Assembly: GCF_018863235.1 (NCBI RefSeq)
Contig: NZ_JAHKRS010000009.1
Location: forward strand, 1-64,000
From: Pseudomaricurvus albidus
Lineage (GTDB): Bacteria; Pseudomonadota; Gammaproteobacteria; Pseudomonadales; Cellvibrionaceae
Length of the DNA: 64,000 nt
Reading direction: 5' to 3'
A program made the position numbers and the translations under genes. Below the pieces are notes generated by a model that saw only the letters and a program-made list of their open reading frames with translations, was not told the DNA's origin and made no database searches. Positions 55,391-64,000 of this stretch are shown one piece after another (positions within the stretch are counted from its first letter, which is position 1; the number at the start of each line of letters is the position of its first letter).

Positions 55391-56472
55391 TGCTTTTGTG
55401 GCTTGCAGAGTATTTACAACAGCACATGTCCTCTTTCGCAGTGTTTCAGTACCTGACACTGCGAGGCATTTTGGGTGTGCTGACGGCATTGGCCATCTCA
55501 TTGATTTTAGGCCCCTGGATGATTCGTAAACTGAATTATCTGCAGATTGGCCAGTCGGTTCGTGACGATGGCCCTGAATCTCATTTGAGTAAGTCAGGTA
55601 CCCCTACCATGGGGGGCACCCTGATTTTGGCGGCGATTTTTGTCAGTGCACTTTTATGGTCTGACCTGACTAACCGCTATGTATGGGTTGTTTTGATTGT
55701 AACCGGCATCTTTGGTGCTGTGGGTTGGGTGGATGACTACCGCAAAGTGGTCGAGGCAAACTCCAAAGGACTGCCAGCTCGCTGGAAATACTTTTGGCAG
55801 TCAGTCGCTGGTTTGGGGGCAGCAATTTTTCTGTATTACACCGCGGCTACACCTGCAGAGACCCAGTTGATTGTGCCGTTTTTTAAAAATATCGCTCTGG
55901 ATATGGGACTGTTTTACATCGTGCTGACGTATTTTGTGATCGTCGGCTCCAGTAATGCGGTGAACCTGACTGATGGCCTGGACGGGCTGGCCATTATGCC
56001 AACGGTTATGGTGGGTGGCGCTCTTGGGCTGATTGCCTACCTGGTTGGACATAATGAATTTGCAAGCTACCTGCACATTCCTTATGTGGCCGGTGCTGGT
56101 GAATTGATTGTTTTCTGTGCCGCGTTGGGTGGTGCAGGTTTGGGGTTTCTTTGGTTTAACACCTATCCGGCCCAGGTGTTTATGGGAGATGTGGGCGCTC
56201 TGGCTCTGGGCGCTGCGCTGGGAGTGATTGCGGTTATTGTCCGTCATGAAATTGTTTTCTTCATCATGGGCGGTGTGTTTGTGATGGAAACCGTATCCGT
56301 GATCTTGCAGGTGGGTTCGTTCAAGCTGACCGGCCGTCGTATTTTCCGCATGGCGCCGTTGCATCATCACTTTGAATTAAAAGGCTGGCCAGAGCCGCGT
56401 GTGATTGTTCGCTTCTGGATCATCACCGTCATGCTGGTGTTGTTTGGATTGGCAACGCTGAAACTGCGTTAA
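55390..56472 (+). CDS. mraY: Phospho-MurNAc-pentapeptide transferase MraY
   Basis: MraY makes lipid I on undecaprenyl phosphate in the inner membrane. The 360-residue polytopic protein has ten helices and the family motifs [17 protein letters not shown] with the catalytic Asp pair, [31 protein letters not shown] and MAPLHHHFE. It starts within the murF stop codon. murD follows after 41 bases. Confidence 0.98.
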   Translation: MLLWLAEYLQQHMSSFAVFQYLTLRGILGVLTALAISLILGPWMIRKLNYLQIGQSVRDDGPESHLSKSGTPTMGGTLILAAIFVSALLWSDLTNRYVWVVLIVTGIFGAVGWVDDYRKVVEANSKGLPARWKYFWQSVAGLGAAIFLYYTAATPAETQLIVPFFKNIALDMGLFYIVLTYFVIVGSSNAVNLTDGLDGLAIMPTVMVGGALGLIAYLVGHNEFASYLHIPYVAGAGELIVFCAALGGAGLGFLWFNTYPAQVFMGDVGALALGAALGVIAVIVRHEIVFFIMGGVFVMETVSVILQVGSFKLTGRRIFRMAPLHHHFELKGWPEPRVIVRFWIITVMLVLFGLATLKLR

Positions 56473-56513
56473 TCACTGTTGAATCGAATTAGGATAAGGC
56501 GAGAAGAAATACT

Positions 56514-57863
56514 GTGGTCAACTTAATCGCACAAAGCAATGTGATTGTCCTGGTCGGTATGGGAATGACCGGGCAATCTGCTGCGCGTTATTTGACCAAT
56601 TCGGGCCGCCGCTTTGTGTGGGTTGATACCCGTGAAGCACCTCCTGCACTCGACAGTGTCCGTTCGCAGTTTCCTGATGCGAATATCGAGCTGGGCGACT
56701 TAAAAGAAGACACCTTGCTGGCTGCATCAGAGATTATTGTGAGTCCTGGGGTTCCTTTGTCGAATCCGATGATTCAAAAAGCAGTAAATGCAGGAGTTCC
56801 TGTACTCGGGGATATCGAGTTATTCCTGCGTGAAGTCAAAGCTCCGGTTATTGCCATTACCGGCTCCAATGCCAAAAGTACGGTCACTACACTGGTGGGC
56901 GAAATGGCAAAAGCCGCCGGTAAAATGGTGCTGATCGGTGGCAACATCGGTGTGCCAGTACTGGATTTGCTGCAACAGCCCGCTGCTGAGCTCTATGTGC
57001 TTGAACTGTCCAGTTTTCAGTTGGAAAGTGTTAACAAGTTGAATGCCGAGGTCTCCACGGTCCTGAACGTCAGTGAAGATCACATGGATCGATACGATTC
57101 GTTTGCCCAATATTATATGGCCAAACAACGGGTCTATTTTGGTGCCCGTAAAGTGGTTATAAACCGGGAAGATCCTTTAACCTCACCACCCTTGGCAGAA
57201 GGGGTTCAGCAATTCAGTTTTGGGCTAAATGTGCCTGACCGCAATGGTTTCGGTGTGATTGTCAAAGGCGGGCAAGAGTATCTGGCTTTTGAGTTCAAGG
57301 CACTGATGCCTTCCGCCGACATAAAAATGCCTGGCCGTCACAATATAGCCAATGCTTTGGCGGCTCTTGCGTTGGGGCATGCAGTCGGGTTGCCTATGGA
57401 GTCGATGCTGCAAACCTTGACACAGTTTCCGGGTTTGCCTCATCGCTGTCAGTGGGTGGCTGAAAACGGTGGTGTGAACTTTTACAATGACTCTAAAGGA
57501 ACCAATGTTGGCGCAACCCTGGCAGCATTGAAGGGGTTGCAAAAAGACTCTGGGAAAATTGTCCTGATTGCCGGTGGAGTTGGTAAAGGCGCAGATTTCT
57601 CGTCATTAAAAGACGCTGCAGCCGGTCTTCGTTCTGTCGTTGTGATCGGACAGGATGGGGCTCAAATCGCGGCACAGTTTGAAGGGCTTCTGCCCACACG
57701 TTCGGCCACAACCATGCAGGAAGCGGTAGAACTTGCTGCACAACAAGCTGAAGCCGGCGACGATGTACTGTTATCACCTGCCTGTGCCAGTTTTGATATG
57801 TATAAAGGATTTGAGGATCGCGGAGATCACTTTGTACGGGTTGTAAAGGAGGTTGTTGCATGA
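56514..57863 (+). CDS. murD: UDP-MurNAc-alanine:D-glutamate ligase MurD
   Basis: MurD adds D-glutamate to UDP-MurNAc-Ala. The 449-residue protein has an N-terminal Rossmann domain ([16 protein letters not shown]), the P-loop [14 protein letters not shown] (Ala in place of the usual Gly before the Lys), [10 protein letters not shown] and [15 protein letters not shown]. The GTG start at 56514 fits the family length. It overlaps ftsW by 4 bases. Confidence 0.96.
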   Translation: MVNLIAQSNVIVLVGMGMTGQSAARYLTNSGRRFVWVDTREAPPALDSVRSQFPDANIELGDLKEDTLLAASEIIVSPGVPLSNPMIQKAVNAGVPVLGDIELFLREVKAPVIAITGSNAKSTVTTLVGEMAKAAGKMVLIGGNIGVPVLDLLQQPAAELYVLELSSFQLESVNKLNAEVSTVLNVSEDHMDRYDSFAQYYMAKQRVYFGARKVVINREDPLTSPPLAEGVQQFSFGLNVPDRNGFGVIVKGGQEYLAFEFKALMPSADIKMPGRHNIANALAALALGHAVGLPMESMLQTLTQFPGLPHRCQWVAENGGVNFYNDSKGTNVGATLAALKGLQKDSGKIVLIAGGVGKGADFSSLKDAAAGLRSVVVIGQDGAQIAAQFEGLLPTRSATTMQEAVELAAQQAEAGDDVLLSPACASFDMYKGFEDRGDHFVRVVKEVVA

Positions 57864-59104
57864 ACAGCATGTTGAAACCTGCCTTAAATTCTACAGCCTG
57901 GATGGACGCTATTAACTGGCAGCTGTTGACGTTGACGATGGTGCTGTCGTCCATAGGATTCGTTATGGTGACTTCGGCTTCCATGACTTTCGCTGAGGAG
58001 AACTACAACGACGCCTGGTTTTTTTCCGTACGCTATGCGGTGTACTGGATGCTTGGGATGGTTGGCGCTGTTCTGATCGCTTCAGTTCCGACGATTATCT
58101 GGGAAAAATACGGAAGCCTGTTTTTGATTCTGGCCTTGGTGATGTTGACTCTGGTATTGATCCCGGGGATTGGCCGTAAAGTGAACGGCAGTCAACGCTG
58201 GTTGCAATTGGGCCCGTTTGGTATCCAGGCCTCTGAGGTGGTGAAATTCTGCACCATTGTTTTCTATGCCAGTTTCCTGGCCCGTCGGGGGCAGGAAACA
58301 TTGGGTGATTGGCGAGGGGTTTTCAAGCCCTTGCTGGTATTGGGGATGATGATTTTCCTGTTGCTGCTGGAGCCTGACTTCGGTGCCTCGGTGGTTTTAG
58401 CCTGTACTGTAATGGCCATGTTGTTTGTGGCCGGAGTGCGTTTGTGGCAATTCATTTTGTTATTTGCCGCTGCATTGGGCGGGTTGATTCTGATCGCCAC
58501 CTTGTCACCTTACCGCATGCAGCGTTTGATCACGTTCCTGGATCCTTGGGCGGATCAGTTTAACAGTGGCTATCAGTTAACCCAGTCCTTGATCGCTTTT
58601 GGGCGTGGTCAGTGGACCGGCCTTGGGTTGGGTAACAGTGTACAGAAGTTGTTTTATCTGCCCGAAGCGCATACCGACTTTATCTTCGCCATCATTGCGG
58701 AAGAATTCGGCTTGGTTGGTGTCGCTGTTGTTATAGGAACATTTATTGCCCTGGTGATTTGTATCCTGAATATTGCTCAGCGGGCTATGGCTGCCGACAA
58801 GGTATTTGCCAGTTTTGCAACCTTTGGTGTGGCGGTGATGTTTGCCGGACAGGCTTTTATCAATGTAGGAGTGGCTTCTGGTTTGTTGCCTACCAAAGGC
58901 CTGACCATGCCGTTTATCAGCTACGGTGGCAGTAGTTTGCTGGCATCCTGCGCCTTAATGGCACTGGTTTTACGAATTGACTGGGAAATGCGGATAGAAG
59001 CTTTAAACCCACCGAAAAAGGTTTCAGGCAAATCTCGGCGCACCACCAGTAATATGCGCCAGCAAAATTTGTCTTCGGTTTCCGATACCGGGGAGGCCGT
59101 TTGA
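57860..59104 (+). CDS. ftsW: Septal peptidoglycan glycosyltransferase FtsW
   Basis: FtsW, a SEDS-family membrane enzyme, polymerises glycan strands at the septum with FtsI. The 414-residue protein has about ten helices and the SEDS motifs [31 protein letters not shown] with the catalytic-site Asp, and [19 protein letters not shown]. The ATG lies inside the murD stop. A polar tail of about 40 residues follows the last helix. murG starts one base after the stop. Confidence 0.97.
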   Translation: MNSMLKPALNSTAWMDAINWQLLTLTMVLSSIGFVMVTSASMTFAEENYNDAWFFSVRYAVYWMLGMVGAVLIASVPTIIWEKYGSLFLILALVMLTLVLIPGIGRKVNGSQRWLQLGPFGIQASEVVKFCTIVFYASFLARRGQETLGDWRGVFKPLLVLGMMIFLLLLEPDFGASVVLACTVMAMLFVAGVRLWQFILLFAAALGGLILIATLSPYRMQRLITFLDPWADQFNSGYQLTQSLIAFGRGQWTGLGLGNSVQKLFYLPEAHTDFIFAIIAEEFGLVGVAVVIGTFIALVICILNIAQRAMAADKVFASFATFGVAVMFAGQAFINVGVASGLLPTKGLTMPFISYGGSSLLASCALMALVLRIDWEMRIEALNPPKKVSGKSRRTTSNMRQQNLSSVSDTGEAV

Positions 59105-59105
59105 T

Positions 59106-60236
59106 ATGGAAAAGGTAGTTGAGCAAGTGCAGGCGGATGACACTCAATCCCAGATGAATATCGTCATCATGGCGGGGGGGACTGGCGGACACGTATTTCC
59201 CGCACTGGCCGTGGCAGAAAAGTTACGCAACAAAGGCGCCAAATTGAGCTGGTTGGGTACTGCCCGAGGTATTGAAGCTCAGCTCGTGCCGGCAGCTGAT
59301 ATTCCTCTGCATTGTCTGGATATTGAAGGTGTCCGGGGCAAGGGCATCTTGTCAAAATTGAAAGCCCCATTTTTGCTGATTGGTGCGGTATGGCAAGCGC
59401 GCAAGATCTTAAAGCGCGAAAAAGCTGATGTGGTACTGGGATTAGGCGGCTTTGCCTCAGGTCCCGGTGGTGTTGCTGCCTGGTTATTGAGAAAACCGGT
59501 GCTAATTCATGAGCAAAACGCGATTGCCGGAACTACAAATCGTTGGTTGTCGAAAGTGGCAAGTTGCGTGATGGAAGCGTTTCCCAACAGTTTGCCTAAT
59601 GCAAAACACGTTGGAAATCCTGTGCGAGAGTCGATTGCCAAGGTTGCACCACTGGAGATCGATAAAGACCGTCCTCTTAAAATACTGGTTCTGGGAGGAA
59701 GCCTGGGTGCTTTGGCTCTGAATGAAATGATTCCGGTAGCGATTCGGCACTTGCCATTGAATATGCGGCCAGAAGTGAAGCATCAGACCGGTAAGCGTCA
59801 TCTGGATGTTACCAGGAAAAATTATCAGGATGCAGGCGTGGTCGCTGAGGTGCTGGATTTTATCGACGACATGGCTGCTGTGTATGAATGGGCGGATGTA
59901 GTGATTTGTCGCGCAGGGGCGTTAACCGTTTCTGAATTGACTCTGGCCGGGAGAGGGGCATTGCTGGTGCCTTATCCCTATGCCATCGATGACCACCAAA
60001 CCTTCAATGCCCAATGGCTGGAAGACAATGGTGCTGGAATCGTGAAACAGCAGCGTGACCTGACGGTTGAGGACCTTGCAGACTTTATCCGCAATGTTTC
60101 AGAAGATCGGGAACAGCTGCTTGTGATGGCGCAACATGCGAAAGCGTTGGCGATGCCTGAGGCGGCCAATGATGTGGCTGAAATGTGTGAAAAAGCCGCT
60201 TGCGGTATAGAGAATAGAGGCGGCTCAAATGGATAA
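59106..60236 (+). CDS. murG: Lipid II synthase MurG
   Basis: MurG transfers GlcNAc to lipid I. The 376-residue GT-B enzyme shows [18 protein letters not shown] near the N-terminus, [33 protein letters not shown], and [15 protein letters not shown] with the GlcNAc-binding region. The ATG at 59106 is favoured because GGGAGG lies 9 bases upstream, which gives a 16-residue polar N-terminal extension; an internal ATG at 59154 matches the usual length. It overlaps murC by 8 bases. Confidence 0.97.
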   Translation: MEKVVEQVQADDTQSQMNIVIMAGGTGGHVFPALAVAEKLRNKGAKLSWLGTARGIEAQLVPAADIPLHCLDIEGVRGKGILSKLKAPFLLIGAVWQARKILKREKADVVLGLGGFASGPGGVAAWLLRKPVLIHEQNAIAGTTNRWLSKVASCVMEAFPNSLPNAKHVGNPVRESIAKVAPLEIDKDRPLKILVLGGSLGALALNEMIPVAIRHLPLNMRPEVKHQTGKRHLDVTRKNYQDAGVVAEVLDFIDDMAAVYEWADVVICRAGALTVSELTLAGRGALLVPYPYAIDDHQTFNAQWLEDNGAGIVKQQRDLTVEDLADFIRNVSEDREQLLVMAQHAKALAMPEAANDVAEMCEKAACGIENRGGSNG

Positions 60237-61722
60237 GCAGAATATGAAAACGGCCAGTAGCGGTATCAACAAATACACCAGTGAAGTGCCGGAAATGCGA
60301 CGCATCAAACGTATCCACTTTATCGGTATTGGTGGAGCGGGGATGAGCGGCATTGCAGAGGTCTTGTTGAATCAGGGATATAACATCTCAGGTTCCGATC
60401 TGCGTGAGTCCAATGTTACTCAGCGTTTACAGAGTAAAGGCGCAATCATTTATATCGGTCACAGTGAGTCAAACGTCGAAGCGGCCGATGTGGTGGTTAA
60501 TTCTTCCGCTGTGGATGAAAACAACCCTGAAATGCAGGGAGCCAGGGATCGTCGTATCCCAATTGTACGCCGTGCAGAAATGCTGGGTGAGTTGATGCGA
60601 TATCGTCACGGCATCGCAATAGCAGGCACCCACGGTAAAACCACGACCACCAGTCTCATGGCTTCTGTGCTGGCTGCCGGTGATCGGGATCCGACTTTTG
60701 TCATCGGCGGTTTGCTGAACAGTGCCGGAGCTAATGCCCAATTGGGGGCCAGCCGCTATCTGGTGGCTGAAGCCGATGAAAGTGACGCATCATTTCTGCA
60801 CCTTCAGCCGATGGTTGCTGTGGTGACCAATATTGATGCGGATCACATGGATACTTATGAAGGTGATTTTTCAAAAGTGAAAAAGACCTTTGTGGAGTTT
60901 CTGCATAACTTGCCGTTCTACGGTCTGGCTGTGGTGTGTGGCGATGATCCCGTCGTGCAGGAAATTATTCCAGAAATTTCCCGTCCCATTGTTACCTACG
61001 GTTTTGAGGAGGGTAATGATTTTCGCGCGGTGAATGTGGTGCAAACAGCACTCTCGACCCGATTCACTGCACAGCGTCCTGATGGATTGGCCGACCTTGA
61101 GGTTACGGTCAATATGCCGGGGCAGCACAACGTGCTGAATGCCTTGGCAACCGTTGCTGTGGCTACTGATGAAGGTCTGGAAGACAGTGCGATTCAACAG
61201 GGATTAGAGAATTTTCAGGGTGTTGGCCGCCGCTTTCAGGTTTACGGTGAATACCCGGTCGTTGACAAACTGGCTGCAAATGATAAAGAGCAAGCTACGG
61301 CTACGGGAACAGCGATGCTGGTTGATGATTACGGACATCACCCCCGTGAAGTGGCGGCAACGGTTGCGGCTATCCGCGACGGTTGGCCTGAGCGTCGTTT
61401 GTTAATGATCTATCAGCCTCATCGCTATACGCGAACTCGGGATCTTTATGAGGACTTCGTGGATGTATTGTCCCACGTGGATGCGTTGATCATGTTGGAA
61501 GTGTATAGCGCAGGTGAAGACCCAATTCCGGGTGCAGATAGCAGGCACTTGTGTCGCAGTATTCGCGGTCGCGGACAGGTGGAACCTGTATTTGTGGAAG
61601 GTATTGATGGTGTCCCTGAAGTGGTGGCGGATCTCGTGCAGCCCGGAGACATAGTGCTGACTCAGGGGGCGGGTAATGTGGGTTTGCTGGCAGTTGAATT
61701 GGCCAAACGCAAACTGCAGTAA
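60229..61722 (+). CDS. murC: UDP-N-acetylmuramate:L-alanine ligase MurC
   Basis: MurC adds the first alanine to UDP-MurNAc. The 497-residue ligase shows [17 protein letters not shown], the P-loop [24 protein letters not shown] and [10 protein letters not shown] (366-375). An unusual polar insert of about 13-18 residues ([15 protein letters not shown]) sits just before that last motif, at residues 343-360. It overlaps murG by 8 bases. A 139-base gap without a gene separates it from ddlB. Confidence 0.97.
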   Translation: MDKQNMKTASSGINKYTSEVPEMRRIKRIHFIGIGGAGMSGIAEVLLNQGYNISGSDLRESNVTQRLQSKGAIIYIGHSESNVEAADVVVNSSAVDENNPEMQGARDRRIPIVRRAEMLGELMRYRHGIAIAGTHGKTTTTSLMASVLAAGDRDPTFVIGGLLNSAGANAQLGASRYLVAEADESDASFLHLQPMVAVVTNIDADHMDTYEGDFSKVKKTFVEFLHNLPFYGLAVVCGDDPVVQEIIPEISRPIVTYGFEEGNDFRAVNVVQTALSTRFTAQRPDGLADLEVTVNMPGQHNVLNALATVAVATDEGLEDSAIQQGLENFQGVGRRFQVYGEYPVVDKLAANDKEQATATGTAMLVDDYGHHPREVAATVAAIRDGWPERRLLMIYQPHRYTRTRDLYEDFVDVLSHVDALIMLEVYSAGEDPIPGADSRHLCRSIRGRGQVEPVFVEGIDGVPEVVADLVQPGDIVLTQGAGNVGLLAVELAKRKLQ

Positions 61723-61861
61723 CAGTTAATGGTATAGAAACAAAGGCTAGTGAATCGGCCATGTCTAAAGTGTCGCAGGTGAGCTAAAGAGTCGTAAAGA
61801 AAGCTGCGATAAGATCGACAACGATATGGCTAAACAAGCGTAATAAAGAGTAGACACGGTT

Positions 61862-62788
61862 ATGAAAAGTGTAAATTCACAAGATTTCGGACGAGTCGCC
61901 GTTTTGTATGGCGGCCAGTCGGCTGAGCGTGAAGTCTCTCTGAACAGTGGTAAAGCAATTTATGATGCTTTGATTCGTCAGGGCGTTGATGCGTTTTTGA
62001 TTGATGTTGACAAAAATATCGTAGAGCGGCTGCTGAAAGAAACTGTTGACCGTGTATTTATCGCATTACACGGGCCTGGTGGCGAGGATGGACGTATCCA
62101 GGCGTTGTTGGAGTTCATGGGATTGCCCTATACCGGCAGTGGTGTACAGGCTTCTTCCCTGGCCATGGATAAATGGCGAACCAAACAGATATTTACCGCC
62201 GCTGGCATCTCGACTCCGGAGTATCGGAAATTGGATGCCGGGAATCTTGATCGTGTTGTCGCAGAGATCGGTGAGTCACTTATGGTGAAACCCGCACACG
62301 AGGGTTCCAGTATTGGTATGTCAAAGGTGGCGAGTCGTGCAGAGCTGGATAGTGCGTATCAGGAAGCTGCAAAATTCGACAGCAGTGTCTTCGCTGAGCA
62401 AGTCATTGAAGGTGCGGAATATACTGTGGCTGTTTTGAATGGTGAAGCTTTACCTGCTATTCGTCTGGAAACAGATCATCAGTTCTATGACTACAACGCC
62501 AAATACATCGCCAATGACACCCGCTATTTGTGCCCCTGTGGTTTGTCAGATGTGGATGAGAAACGTCTGGCCAAGTTGTCTGTCGAGGCTTTTGAATCTC
62601 TGGGGTGCAGCGGTTGGGGACGTGTCGACTTTATGGCAGATAAAGATGGCAATTTTTACACGCTTGAGGTGAATACTGTACCGGGCATGACGGATCATAG
62701 CCTTGTGCCGATGGCAGCCAAGGCCAAAGGTTTAACGTTTGATGATCTTGTGATCACCATTTTAAAGCAAACCCAGATAGCGAGCTGA
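61862..62788 (+). CDS. ddlB: D-alanine:D-alanine ligase
   Basis: The 308-residue ATP-grasp enzyme makes D-Ala-D-Ala for MurF. It shows VLYGGQSAEREVSLNSG, ALHGPGGEDGRIQALLE, MVKPAHEGSSIGMSKV and the metal-binding TLEVNTVPGMTDHSLVP. Length is normal. It lies within the dcw order between murC and ftsQ; murB is not in this window. ftsQ follows after 7 bases. Confidence 0.97.
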   Translation: MKSVNSQDFGRVAVLYGGQSAEREVSLNSGKAIYDALIRQGVDAFLIDVDKNIVERLLKETVDRVFIALHGPGGEDGRIQALLEFMGLPYTGSGVQASSLAMDKWRTKQIFTAAGISTPEYRKLDAGNLDRVVAEIGESLMVKPAHEGSSIGMSKVASRAELDSAYQEAAKFDSSVFAEQVIEGAEYTVAVLNGEALPAIRLETDHQFYDYNAKYIANDTRYLCPCGLSDVDEKRLAKLSVEAFESLGCSGWGRVDFMADKDGNFYTLEVNTVPGMTDHSLVPMAAKAKGLTFDDLVITILKQTQIAS

Positions 62789-62795
62789 TTACCGG

Positions 62796-63647
62796 ATGGC
62801 CATAGTACGCAGCCAGAGCAATGTTCGTGAAGGTAGACAAACTGCCCAGCGAAACACTGCCGGAAAAAACCGGGCTGTGGGCGTACGTGGCGCAAGTCGT
62901 ACTGGTAATAAAGCCGGTGGTGCTGCAGGAAAAAAAATACTTCGCTGGCTTGGTGTTTTAAGTGTTTTATCTATAGCGGCCTTGGGTTTCTATGGTGTAG
63001 GGCACTGGGTTTTAGGTCAGTTGGATCGCCCTGTGACCAGTGTGAAAATAAACGGTGAGTTCTCCCGTGTTTCGCAAAAAGTTGTAGCGGAGTCGGTGTA
63101 TGACTCTATGGCAGACAGTTTTATGAGACTGGATTTGAAAGAAATTCAGTTTCGTCTGGAAGAAAAACCCTGGATTGATCATGTTCGAGTGGCTCGCCGC
63201 TGGCCTGATCAGCTGGAAGTGACCGTTATTGAGCACAAGCCTATTGCCCGTTGGGGCGAAAGTGATGCTTTGAATCATCGGGGAGAGGTGATCCGTCTAA
63301 GCAATCAGGAGACGGATAAACAATTACTGAAGGGGTTGCCTCAGCTCAGCGGTGAGGAAGGTATGGAGCAGGAGATGATGGCTCAGTATCAGACATTGAA
63401 TAAAATGCTGGCCGAACATGGGATGTTGGTAAAACAGCTGGCCTGTAGTGCCGCAAAAAGCTGGACGATTACATTAAGTGATGGTGTTGTGGTCCGTATT
63501 GGTCGGGATGACATGATTGCGAAAATGGGGCGATTTTTGACCGTTTATAAATCTCAGCTGCAGACACGTTGGGCGGAGCTGAGCAGTGTAGATCTCAGGT
63601 ACTACAACGGTGTTGCTGTTCAGTGGCGTGAGCCAGCAAGTGCATAA
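62796..63647 (+). CDS. ftsQ: Cell division protein FtsQ
   Basis: FtsQ links early and late divisome parts. The 283-residue protein has a basic cytoplasmic tail of about 45 residues, one membrane helix (about 48-70), a POTRA domain (TSVKINGEFSRVSQKVV to VEVTVIEHKPIARW) and the FtsQ beta domain (about 150-275). The POTRA order and size are typical. ftsA follows after 114 bases in which no gene was found. Confidence 0.95.
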   Translation: MAIVRSQSNVREGRQTAQRNTAGKNRAVGVRGASRTGNKAGGAAGKKILRWLGVLSVLSIAALGFYGVGHWVLGQLDRPVTSVKINGEFSRVSQKVVAESVYDSMADSFMRLDLKEIQFRLEEKPWIDHVRVARRWPDQLEVTVIEHKPIARWGESDALNHRGEVIRLSNQETDKQLLKGLPQLSGEEGMEQEMMAQYQTLNKMLAEHGMLVKQLACSAAKSWTITLSDGVVVRIGRDDMIAKMGRFLTVYKSQLQTRWAELSSVDLRYYNGVAVQWREPASA

Positions 63648-63761
63648 GCGGATTGAAGAAATGATAAAGCTGGAATTTATAACGAAGCATATGCTACACG
63701 GAAGCAGTTGCAGAAAAGATAACGACAACAGGGCAGTTCAGCCTAAAAGTGAGGTTGTGTA

Positions 63762-64000
63762 ATGGCAGCGGCAAATGAAAGTCGAATGGTTGTTGGCTTG
63801 GATATCGGCACTTCCAAAGTGGTTGCCATTGTTGGAGAACTGTCTACAGATGGTGAACTGGAGATTATTGGAATTGGTTCGCATCGATCTTCCGGCCTCA
63901 AGAAGGGGGTAGTCGTTAACATTGAGTCGACTGTGCAATCCATTCAGAGAGCAATCGAAGAAGCAGAGTTAATGGCAGGTTGCCAGATTCACTCTGTGTA
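63762..64000 (+). CDS. ftsA: Cell division protein FtsA (5' part only)
   Basis: The ATG at 63762 has GAGG 7 bases upstream. The first 79 codons are visible before the right edge cuts the gene: MVVGLDIGTSKVVAIVGE is the actin-fold phosphate-1 loop and KKGVVVNIESTVQSIQRAI is the start of subdomain 1C. FtsA tethers FtsZ to the membrane. By cluster order ftsZ should follow outside the window. Confidence 0.95.
   Translation, partial: MAAANESRMVVGLDIGTSKVVAIVGELSTDGELEIIGIGSHRSSGLKKGVVVNIESTVQSIQRAIEEAELMAGCQIHSV

Noticed and set aside
55801-56370. Antisense open frame inside mraY
   Set aside because: It is covered by an intact mraY; the translation is His/Gln-rich and low in complexity.
61723-61861. 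Gap between murC and ddlB examined for a missing murB or small gene
   Set aside because: 139 bases with no open frame longer than a few codons and no coding character.

Overview
The window is chromosomal DNA of a free-living, probably marine gammaproteobacterium. I infer the Cellvibrionales/Pseudomonadales neighbourhood. The reasons are the lnt-corC-ybeY-phoH-miaB order, the rsmI-lpoA-yraN-diaA-dolP block, RNase P RNA next to mraZ, the complete dcw cluster, DUF1820/DUF6279/DUF6524 proteins, and a TonB-dependent receptor. All placements come from reading the sequence; no database search was run.

Layout. 1-5 kb: the start of a LacI-type regulator running off the left edge, an ElyC/YdcF-like envelope protein, a helical protein resembling a NIT sensor domain, a DUF6279 lipoprotein and an unrecognised small protein. 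5-11 kb: a minus-strand housekeeping run (miaB, PhoH-family ATPase, ybeY, corC, lnt) serving tRNA modification, rRNA maturation and lipoprotein acylation. 11-25 kb: DUF1820, an unusual chalcone-isomerase-like/TonB fusion, a cyclic-nucleotide-binding protein, an RND efflux pair followed by a PilZ protein, a membrane redoxin-like protein, dinB with a clear LexA box, a GIY-YIG-like repeat protein, a HopJ-family protein and an ExbD with no ExbB beside it. 25-34 kb: a YbaK-type deacylase, a PLP decarboxylase divergent from an Lrp regulator, a signalling module (multi-PAS kinase with an ethylene-receptor-like membrane domain, a single-domain receiver, a receiver-GGDEF cyclase) and an acetolactate-synthase-like enzyme.

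34-48 kb: dolP-diaA-yraN-lpoA on the minus strand and divergent rsmI. Then, between rsmI and rnpB, comes an accessory block of about 9.6 kb: a crotonase-family protein, an APC permease, a putrescine-type class III aminotransferase, a TonB-dependent receptor, a gamma-glutamylpolyamine-synthetase-like enzyme, a LuxR regulator and a DUF6524 protein. In Pseudomonas rsmI, rnpB and mraZ are neighbours, so this block looks like an insertion of an amine uptake and catabolism unit. Its divergent promoter region carries a striking nested inverted repeat.

48-64 kb: RNase P RNA, then the division and cell-wall cluster mraZ-rsmH-ftsL-ftsI-murE-murF-mraY-murD-ftsW-murG-murC-ddlB-ftsQ-ftsA (ftsA cut by the right edge). 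Most of these genes overlap or nearly touch. The mraZ promoter is followed by about seven 10-bp-spaced GTGG repeats that look like an enlarged MraZ operator.

No tRNA, CRISPR array, insertion sequence or prophage was seen. The strongest candidates for something new are the ethylene-receptor-like kinase with a displaced copper-ligand cysteine, the CHI-TonB fusion, and the amine cluster with its nested operator.
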